Source: Xiphias gladius
Lineage: Eukaryota > Chordata > Actinopteri > Istiophoriformes > Xiphiidae
Assembly (NCBI RefSeq): GCF_016859285.1
Contig: NC_053414.1
Span: 7,159,017 to 7,223,016, forward strand
Direction: 5' to 3'
Length of the DNA: 64,000 nucleotides
Position 1 is the stretch's first letter; every line of letters starts with the position of its first letter. The notes under the pieces are model-generated. The model was given only the letters and a program-made list of their open reading frames with translations, did not search any database and was not told where the DNA came from. Shown here piece after piece: positions 12,201 through 20,400 of the stretch. A program made the position numbers and the translations under genes.

Positions 12201-15200
12201 CTTCCTGAGTGAACAGATGTAATAAACATAACATATTAAATGTAATGCAAAGATTAATCCTACATAATTGTTGGTTTACTGAAAATGATGTTCTTATTGA
12301 TGCTGTAGAGCAAATTTAATATGATTTGTGCAAATTAACCTTTTCGAGATATTTATACTTAGTTTTTGGCTCTTTCAATGTGCTTTAGTAATCCATTCAT
12401 TTACTAGTGCAAACCCTTTTCTGCTAATGGGGACCGACTGTCAAAAATATGATGTGCATTTTCAGTAACCTTAAAACTACCCAGCACCCACAACTGAAAA
12501 ATATTATGTAATGTCGGCATAGCTGTAAATGCAACTGTGAAAATTTGTAAATTACCTGAATAATGGAGTCGCCAACAGTCAGGAGTGCTTCACTCACTGC
12601 CTCTTGGAACAGATGTATTGGTGGGTCCACAGACAGCTGACTACCAGCGCTAAAACACAGCTCAGTTTGGAAGAGACCGCACTGCTGAGATTTCTTTCCC
12701 TAACAAACCAAAAAACATCAATAGCAATCATTCAATTAAATATCAATGGAGGGCTTTGTGGAGTGGCTTTTTCTGATCTTTCCTCCATCATTTTATGGAG
12801 CAGTGTTGCTTCATAGTAATTCGGGTTTTGTATCCATGTCTCTCCTGGTTATAGCTCAAGAGCAGGTTGCAACGGTGCACTATATAAAATATTGTGATTT
12901 AAAGAAGAAAATAACATGGCGATTATGTTTTTAACCAAGATTAATTTTTTTCTAGCAGAAAGGTGTGTTCTTTTAGCCGGACACATTAACATAAATGGAG
13001 TTAAATAAAAGCTTTTGTCACCTTCAGAACGTTGCTGAGAAAAGAAATAACATCTTGTCTGATGATCGTGACGAGGCTCTGCACAATCATTTGATTGATG
13101 AGAGAAGCAAAGTTCCCCAATTTCTGCAACATACTTTCAGTCCGAGCCAATTCTTTCTTCAGCTCCTGCTGGTGAGCCAGATGGAGGTAAATGGGTTCGT
13201 AGCTTTTATTTGGCTTTTTAGCATATTCTATGTGCAATTGCAGCTCCTGGTGTGCCTTATAGCTGTTCTCTTTCACCTGGCAATAAAAGACCAGTATTAG
13301 AGATGATTCTATAAATGGAACGGCTTCTTTCTTAGATGAAACTATAAACGTTCTTTGTGACTCTCCAAAATTTTATTCATGAAAAAAGAAATGCCATGCT
13401 CTCAGTTGCTCAATTATTAATGATATTCTTTACAAATGTTAGAGTTTGTTATATTTTTGTATTATGTTAGTAAAAAACGATGAAGTACCGCATTTAGGAT
13501 GACAGTGCGATACTGTGATAACTTCTCCAGAATCTGCAGACACTCTTGATTCTTGGCTATCAGTACATTCTTGAATTCCAGCAATTTGTAAGTTTGAGAG
13601 TCCTCCTGTGGCAGCCAGTGTTTTTCCTTCAGATCCTCAATTAGTCTGTAGAAGAAACAGTATTTTCACTGGATAATCTGACCATTTAATGTTAAAACTA
13701 TATATCAGTCCTACATTTAATCTCAAATTTAAAAAGGTCAGATCCAATGGTTAGAGCAATTCAGAACCATTGGTTAGAAGTCTGATAGTTCCTTAAGCAT
13801 TACATCAAAAACAGCCAGTCAATGAATATTACATTAACAGTATTGTCTGCATGTTGAGAATCATTGAGAATGTTGAGTACATTGGCGTTGTAACTGTGAT
13901 TCAAGACTGGGGTTTGCTCTAAATTACCTGGTGAGCAGATGAAGAGCACTTCTGAACTGAGGTACAGCTATAAGCAGCATGTTCTGCAGATTCTCACACC
14001 TGCGCTGAAAAAATATCTTGTGCACATTTCTATGCCACCTGGCACCCAAAAAAAAGGCATGCAGGCAAAGTGTGAAAGTAAAAAATCAAAAAATTTACTT
14101 ACAAGTAATTAATGAGAAAGACATAAAGCACAGCTTGTATGTACTTACCAGGTGAAAGCTTTCCGCAGTCTGAAGTCCCTGAAAAATTGGATTTCCTGCA
14201 AAGCTGTCCACAACACAGACTCTCTGTACCACTCTGCCAGACTGACAAGTCCACCATAACCCCTCTCTGTCACATGTAGTACAGAATTAGGGGAGAAGAT
14301 GTAGTGCTCAGTGCCAGCTTCACTGGAATGGACAACTTGTAGGTCATAGGGTCTAAAAAAGGAGGACTTATCAATGGGTATTCATAGTTTAATTGTTTGT
14401 ATTCCATAGAATGAAATTACTACACAAGGAGAGCTACAGAAGTCTGAAATTTAGGGATGGTAAATATCTGTATTAAATGGTACCTGTAAGTGTCCCCATC
14501 CACTTCTTTCAGGTAATAAAGCTTCAGTTCTGCCAGATGTCTTTTCTGGGCAAACATTTGAACAATTTCTGTACCAGTGAGAGGAAACTGATTTGGTTTG
14601 GCAGCTTTCCGATCTTTTGCAGTCGTAATCTTTTCATCCTTACATGCTGTAACTTTTATTGATTCATTTCTCTCTGTAAGACTGACACAGTAAAAACAGA
14701 GTAAACAACAGAGAAATTCATTATGGACTCATAGTTTGGGCAGTACATCTTGGCAACTAAATTTGTCTGCTCTTTATGTCACTTTTGTAAGTGGAAAAAA
14801 AAAAAATACTGTGTGAAAGATTTCCTATAATATACAGGAATAAAACAGTCTGGAAAATACTGTATATATGTCCAGAATACATTGCATCAAATGGCCTACA
14901 AAGACACGGCTAGGCCTATTACATACCATCATCATCATTACATATTTCATCATACTCTTTTTTTTACTGAAGTATTGTGACAAAGGTATTGCAATTATGT
15001 CATAAATTACCACAACCTGAATTATTCCATGTACCTTTTTGCTTTCAACTCAGCAGCAGTTCTGATAGGGATGTCGGTCCCTAATGCTGAGGCAGTTAGC
15101 CGAGGTCCTTCTGTCCATTTGGTGTCATCCGTGGCTCTCCCAGGTCCTACTTGAGCTATAAGACGAGGAAGTTCCACCACTGATAAAGGTCTGTCAGAGG

Positions 15201-15498
15201 GGACATTTTGGAGGATGGGGGTAGGGCTGAACAGGGGCCTGGCCAAAAAGGCTGCTGAGAGAGAAGGTGGCTTTGGGCCTAGAGGTGGTAAAGTCACTTC
15301 AGGAGAGCGGGCCTTTTTCTTAACCTTGGGTCCAGACCTAGTAATATCTTTACCACAGGTCTGAGCAGTTACATTACGGGATCTTTCCTCTGAAGTTGCA
15401 GCGAACATGCTGTCAATCTCTCTATGAATACCGTCAGTAGGCTTACATACCACAACCTTTAGCTTGTCGATCTACATTCGGACTTTACTGTGGAAATT
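231..15498 (-). CDS. dnhd1: Dynein heavy chain domain-containing protein 1 (partial; N-terminus to AAA4)
   Basis: Dynein-heavy-chain-like protein; the family is linked to sperm flagella and axonemes. Exons, 5' to 3': 15498-15035, 14681-14484, 14352-14149, 14038-13928, 13645-13489, 13276-13022, 12699-12556, 12129-12018, 11790-11543, 11428-11185, 10946-10789, 9965-9840, 9723-9447, 9190-9063, 8703-8505, 8417-8326, 8135-7907, 7759-7634, 7515-7418, 7288-4138, 4049-3929, 2848-2689, 2589-2307, 2226-684 and 336-231. Phases agree at every junction, giving about 2,948 codons from the first usable ATG (15408). The linker covers roughly residues 900-1400. P-loops lie near residue 1557 (AAA1, GPCMSGKKK), 1923 (AAA2, GSSGSGKTT), 2327 (AAA3, GEPGSGKTS) and 2802 (AAA4, GSDRGTGRK). 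The dynein signatures WGFGGHLHP, SPSAVTRC and RNVHVFLLM are present. DNHD1 is preferred over a DNAH motor because AAA1 and AAA4 are degenerate. The stalk and AAA5-6 lie outside the window. Family assignment is very sure; the dnhd1 name is likely. Confidence 0.85.
684..2589 (-). CDS. dnhd1: dnhd1 exons coding AAA3 and AAA4
   Basis: Two exons (2589-2307 and 2226-684) separated by an 80-bp intron. The first carries the AAA3 Walker A GEPGSGKTS and Walker B RLLLFVDDLHEAP. The second continues with DAYGKTSTALESLRQSIS, which aligns with the motor-dynein AAA3 segment YG..P.ELLRQ. AAA4 begins near 1020 with VLIGSDRGTGRKTTVRLAAY. The RLAAY..GY part is a clear AAA4 hallmark, but the P-loop itself is altered and the Walker B position reads VIILVHEE, with no Asp before the Glu pair. 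The donor GTAAGA lies just below 684 and joins, in frame, to the short exon 336-231 (starting YLSQVHRNVHVFLL), which corresponds to the start of the AAA4 C-terminal part. Below 231 I could not place another exon with confidence. Confidence 0.86.
2996..3897 (-). mobile_element. Internally deleted Tc1/mariner-like transposon in a dnhd1 intron
   Basis: About 900 bp lying in the intron between dnhd1 exons 2848-2689 and 4049-3929. The two ends are imperfect inverted repeats of roughly 140-160 bp. The left side has CCCCCCATCAATCTACACTC and AGAATTTTAGAAATGTTTG, and the right side has the reverse complement of both. Between them the minus strand encodes the N-terminal helix-turn-helix part of a Tc1 transposase from 3572 (MRSKELPAKLRDRIVSRHRS, then SGEGYKKISAALKVPKS). 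The similarity stops after about 90 codons and the DDE catalytic region is absent, so the copy is non-autonomous. The outermost bases have decayed and a TA target duplication is not clear. The transposase lies on the same strand as dnhd1. Confidence 0.85.
3153..3572 (-). pseudogene. Tc1-like transposase N-terminal remnant
   Basis: A 139-codon open frame. Roughly the first 90 residues are the paired-type helix-turn-helix of Tc1-like transposases; characteristic pieces are LRDRIVSRHRSGEGYKKIS, LKVPKSRVASIILQWKK, TLPRAG and GRRALVREVT. The remaining residues do not continue the family and probably come from sequence beyond an internal deletion joining to near the other end. No DDE catalytic residues can be present, so it cannot mobilise itself. 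It is a passive intron passenger of dnhd1 and is not part of the host protein. Confidence 0.85.
4138..7288 (-). CDS. dnhd1: dnhd1 giant exon: end of linker, AAA1 and most of AAA2
   Basis: One 3,151-bp exon, open throughout (1,050 codons plus 1 nt), encoding about residues 1161-2211. The start (LEQFQPVDKTFKEIMR) matches the dynein linker segment before the tail-motor hinge. AAA1 follows: a Walker A-like GPCMSGKKK, the segment GAWLLLDSVDLL where motor dyneins read a Walker B ending in DE, and then GYTSEVPESLR, equivalent to the motor PGYAGR..LPDNL segment. AAA2 has an intact GSSGSGKTT loop, a WLVMDGEP Walker B region and a SPSAVTRC sensor segment. The acceptor at 7289-7290 and the donor GTATAA below 4138 are both in the phase demanded by the neighbouring exons. 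The 106-codon stretch about 5290-5480, rich in Lys, Glu and Ser, between AAA1 and AAA2 looks like a loop insertion. Confidence 0.88.
15035..15498 (-). CDS. dnhd1: dnhd1 first coding exon with leader
   Basis: A strong acceptor (T-rich tract ending in ccttccag) lies just above 15498. The exon carries about 90 nt of leader and then an open frame starting with ATG at 15408 (MFAATSEERSRNVTAQ). The encoded N-terminus is Pro- and Ser-rich and looks unstructured. It ends at a GTACAT donor after 15035, two bases into a codon, matching the phase of the exon at 14681. Upstream of the chosen start, the same leader contains ATG-TAG (15477-15472) and ATG-TAA (15448-15443), so neither can start the protein. 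An upstream in-frame start in a different first exon cannot be excluded. Confidence 0.7.
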
Positions 15499-16349
15499 CT
15501 GGAAGGAAAAAACAAATAGGTTAACCAAGCATCCTTCATTGTAAATTAGCAACACTACAAAAACAAGATCCGGCTTTATAACATTAGATAGAGATGTACA
15601 TGAAATTAGCAAGGTCTTCATAAGGATTATAATCCTAGCTGTGAAGTAGTTAACACCACCATCTTAGACCTGGATGCACTGGTTAATACTTATAATGCTC
15701 TCTGAACATGGAAATTATCAAATTAATCGCAGAAGAACTTAACAGCGTTTTGAGAAAAGCTGTGTGGAAACAAAGAACTGCTTTCTCAATAACTAGTTAT
15801 CTAAATATATGTTATGTAATATTATCCCTGGGTATCGAGACATCTTATGAAAAATGAAAAATCTTACTTTTATTGCTCCACTTTCTTGTGTTTTATAACG
15901 AAATTCAGCAAGTCATAATGAAATAATACACAGGTAAGATCTTTTCGATGGCTCTGTCTAGTGCAGATTAAGGTTAATGTACAAAAAAAAATCTTACCAA
16001 ACCTCACAAAAACACGGTAATTCGGCTTGTTTTGACTTAAAGTCCATTTCTATGTAAATCGCATTATACTTTACGTGATTTATCCTCCATAACAATAATG
16101 AATAACATTGCTAATCCTGGGACGAGCAGAGTTAGCTGGTTAGTCAACCTACACTAACCTTGTTATGACTGAAGTTGAAACCCGTCAGTAGTAAACCAAA
16201 GACGTTACACTCGACGCAGTTCAGCGCCTGTTCCTAAAACTGCTTGAGATACCGAGATAATTAGAAAACGGGGTGTTTCTACAGTTGAGCAAAGTCCCTC
16301 AAAAAAAACAGCCAACTAGCAACGAAAGAAACAAAACTAACTTTCTTAC

Positions 16350-16420
16350 CTGGCCCACGAGACGTTGTCAGCGCAACCACGGCGACGGCTCGTTGCCACG
16401 GTAACGCACGGTGACTTCGG
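16350..16420 (-). promoter_or_regulatory. dnhd1: dnhd1 promoter and probable non-coding first exon with RFX X-box
   Basis: The minus strand reads GGCCAG followed by GTAAGA at 16350/16349, a good donor facing the acceptor at 15498, so a leader exon ends at 16350. Its 5' end is not determined. The area is GC-rich and CpG-containing compared with the surrounding AT-rich DNA. At 16392-16405 the plus strand reads GTTGCCACGGTAAC, which fits the RFX X-box pattern (RYYNCC, two bases, RGNRAC) on both half-sites. X-boxes near the start site are the usual control element of ciliary genes, which suits a dynein-like gene. The exact start site and whether RFX binds are inference. Confidence 0.55.
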
Positions 16421-17419
16421 ATTGGTCCGCCGGTGAAGGTCAAGTACGTGGAGTTTAAACTGCTCGGAGCCTTTAAACCTTACAGCTTTATTTATTTATT
16501 TATTTATTTATTTATTTTTTAACAAGACTATAGGGTGTCACACAAAACTCCACTAGCTAAAAAAAATAAAAAAAATAAATAAAAAATAAAAATAAAAATA
16601 AATCAGCGGAAATCAGTCCAGTAGCATTTTATAGCCCAGTCCTTTAAAGTAGTTCCCCCGCTTCCCGTGTACAACCTTGTGCTTCACTGCTGTTGAAATA
16701 TTTCAAATATACTGTGGCTGCTCCTTCGGCAAACGATGCTGTTTACGATTTTTACCCTCGCGGTTAGGTGTCTTAGGTGACCGCGACTAACCTTCGGAAG
16801 CCTAATTGGTCGCGGATCGGATGCAATAAAACCTGAACCTTTCACCTACAGCCGTTCAGATTTATAGTCCGTCTTTCGCACCGGACTTTGTGAGTTGTTA
16901 CATCGAAAGCACAGGTGTAATTAACAAGACGGATGATGGCTGAATTGGATTTTCAGGACATTTGAATAGAACGGAGCCATTGTTAATGTTGTTAGTAACT
17001 AACTTTTCCTACTCAAAATGTCTGTTGAGAAAAATGCCAAAAAAACAACAACAACAACGACCACAACCCTGACAGACTCATCGTAGCAGGAAAAAGCGCG
17101 GGTGAAACTAAAAACATTAAAGATGGTTCAGTTCGACTAAGTGTCCCAGTGAGCTGTGCCCTGCAGCCAGCAGGCACCATTACCGGGACATCTCCCAAGT
17201 GGAATGTGGTTTTCCTGCTCTGGCATGTCAAAGGGTCTGCAGTGAAACCACCGAAACCACCGAAAAGGTTTCCATGAGAAGCCAAAACTACGCCCCTAAG
17301 CTCCTCTGCTGGGTGTGCAGCTGACCACGAACTAATACACCAACTCCTCTAAAACGAAGACAGACTTTAAATTCATCAATTACAGACTCCCGAACCCAAT
17401 GTGAGGGGTGCAAACCTAC

Positions 17420-20400
17420 TCATCAAGAAGTCCAGCACGACCATGTCCATGAAGTCCACCAGTCTTGTGCCTTTGTTGTACGGCGGGGTCTTTTTTACCT
17501 TTGAGCAGTAATCCGATTTCGTCTCCCACCTGAAACAGACAGGCATCATTCACCCTTTAAGGTTTGATTACCTTGCACGAAAGCACCTGCGACTGATGTG
17601 ACTGGCAGCCTCTGTCCCTCAGTGTTTCTATTGCTGGTGTTTTTTCAAAAGTCCGGACTACACTTTCAGTAGTTCCATCGCTTTCTTGCACAAGGAAGAC
17701 CTTCGACTCTTCCGTCCCGGTGTTTTCTGTGTTTTTCATTTTGCTTTTGAAAAACAACAGACATGCACCTTCCACTCACTCCGCCAGGCCGTAGTGTGTT
17801 TCTTGGTGCATGCTGGACACAGATCGGTCGCGCTCCTGTATTGTGCCATGTAGCAGTCCGGCGATGCGGTGCCCGGGGCGGAAGCTGGCAGCTTTTCTAG
17901 GTTTTGCCTGTGTACAGCGACTCTGCTAAGTATCTCGAAATTCATGTGGTGTGACATTAATTACTGGTGATTTATTCATATCAATATGCAACACAACTGT
18001 AGCTGTTACCGCGAGTGAACAATTCAATCAGGTTCGGAGACCTCTTTACTGCTATGGTCTCTTACAGTGAAATTTTGGAGGGCATGCTGACGGGGACGCG
18101 TTGGATCACTTCATATCAAGCGCCACATCGGTTCCTCCTTGACTAACGACCCCACACCCACTAACTTTGCCAGCTTGCTGCGGCTGTAGGAGCGTCTCCA
18201 GGGGGACCTCCAGCTCCTCCGGGTGGCCAGGTCTGGGAGCATGACAGCCAAGGAGGCCTCCAGGTCCCTTGGACGACCACACACAGCATGCTCTGTTGAA
18301 CAGTAGTAGGAGCACTGGCCATAGAAACACACGTTTCCCACTAGGGGGAGCCAGAGGAGCATAGAGGAGGAGAAGAGAAGAGAGGATGAGGATGAGGAGA
18401 GAGGAGAGGAGAAGAGAAGAGAGGAGAAAACACTGACAAAGGAAAAATTAGGATAAAATCGGCTGTGGGTGGTTGTTACCGGTGAGAATTAGAAGAAAGG
18501 ACGAACGTCTAAAGAGATTCATAATCAGTTGACATACAGGGGCATTTTGAGCAGGGTTCAATGGGTAACGGGCGAGTGTGTTAGCGGTACCAGGGGAGGT
18601 AAAAAAGGTTCGGGCCAGCTTGCGGTCAGTGGTTATGTCTTTGATCTCCTTGACCACGTCCACCAGCCTCCCAACCGCGGGAGGGACTCTTCTGTAGCCC
18701 AAAATCCTGCAGAGAGAGTGAAAGAAAGTGTGACACGAGGACAGCGGCAAGTGGGGAAAGACAGAAAGAGGGGGGAAAAAAAAAACCAGAGAGGGAAGGG
18801 AGGAGAAAGAAAACACATTATGGAGTTACATAGCATGAATTCATTATGTGGCTATAATTTCACCCCCCATTTCACTCACTGTCCTCACCGCAGCCTAGCT
18901 AGTGTTCTGCGGCAGTTTCCAGGGTAAACAATGGACTTGGTACCTGTCCAGGTGGAAAGCTGCGATTTCTGCATTGTGTCTCTCGAAGTCTGAGAAGTAG
19001 TAGAGGTTGTAGTTGGCTTCGTCATCTCTCTCCTGCCTGCCAAGGAGAGGCAAAGTCAAACGACGGCCCAGAATGCCCGCGTTAACTACCCATTTTCGGC
19101 AAATAGAGCCTTTTTTTTACCGTCCCAGTGGCATTAAACATGCACACATGGCTCTGGACGTTTCCATTCACCATACTGTAGAGTGGGCCTTATTTTCTCA
19201 CAGACATTCCATGAATTCTTAGACGCTTTCCTTCCAAACATTTACTCGAGGAGTACATTTCTCAGTTGTCTGAAGGCTTAAAAATCCCTCTCTCTGCTTC
19301 ATCTACAGTTTCCCATCATGCCTTATCAAGTTATTTTTCAGAGGATTTGAAGGATTCAGAGTTTCTTGCATTTTATGCACGCTCTGTGATATGATCAGTG
19401 CGTTGGATCTGCCCTTCGCGACTCACTTCATGGGCTTGAACATCGCCTGTCCATAGTTGGGAAATGACATCACCAGCTTCAGTTGCGTCCCCCCAGACTT
19501 CTGCACTGAAAAACAATTCTGAGAACGTTACCATAGCAACAAAGCACACAGTGCACAGACACGCACGCACGCGCGCACACACACACACACACATACACAG
19601 CACACACACACACACACACACGCACACACACACACACGCACGCACGCACACGGACTTACACACATAGAAACCACATATAAAGAGAAAAGACGTGTGTCAT
19701 CACCAAGATATAACACAGTTCAATCAGTTGGTGGATACACCCCACGGTGTCCATCTATGGCTTTTGCTATATTTGGCGGGACATGGTATTACTTTGCATT
19801 CATTCTTGTGAGTGTTACCCACCCCCATGACTGAACACGATACAGTATATTATCAGAATCATTAGGTGCAATCAATTAGAAGGATTATCCCTAATGTTAG
19901 TTTCTGTGTTTTATATCCATTTATACCTCGTTTGCCACAGATTTCAATACATTTTAACATTTTTTTAAAAATGTAAATGACCTTTGCCTTCCTTTCTTTT
20001 TCTTATTTTTTTTTACTTCCCTCTATATCTCTATTTCTCAGGAATTAAACCACATGATCACAGTCATGAACCTGGTCTTTCTATGAAAGGTAACGCTTTC
20101 AAGTATAATCTCAAAAAGGCAGAATTAATTCCAAATCATACTGAACCAAACTTACAGAGACAAAATCATGGTAAAAATCCAAGATTTTTTCTCATATATT
20201 TCTTACTATTTTATTTTATTTATTTGTATTTTTTATTTTTTTACTGCCCAGTTTTATACCCACTGCTGTTATAAAATAAAAAGCTGTGATACTGGGATGT
20301 CCACATGATTCACACGGACAGAATGTGAGGCCTTGTGCTTTCAAATTCAGATTATTTATAGTTTGTCAAGGTTGAGTGAAGATTCAACCACGTCATCCCA

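Noticed and set aside
17013..17285. Minus-strand ORF just downstream of the last fam20c-like exon, examined as the missing C-terminus
   Set aside because: It lacks DRHHYE, DNGRG and the conserved C-terminal Cys residues, and has no acceptor in the needed phase.
18361..18430. GA-rich run considered as a coding Glu/Arg-rich segment
   Set aside because: It lies in an intron of the fam20c-like gene directly upstream of the 18340 acceptor; on the minus strand it is the pyrimidine tract.
19373..19663. ORF with Cys/Val repeats
   Set aside because: It is the CA microsatellite read on the minus strand in the wrong frame; the real exon 19505-19427 uses another frame.
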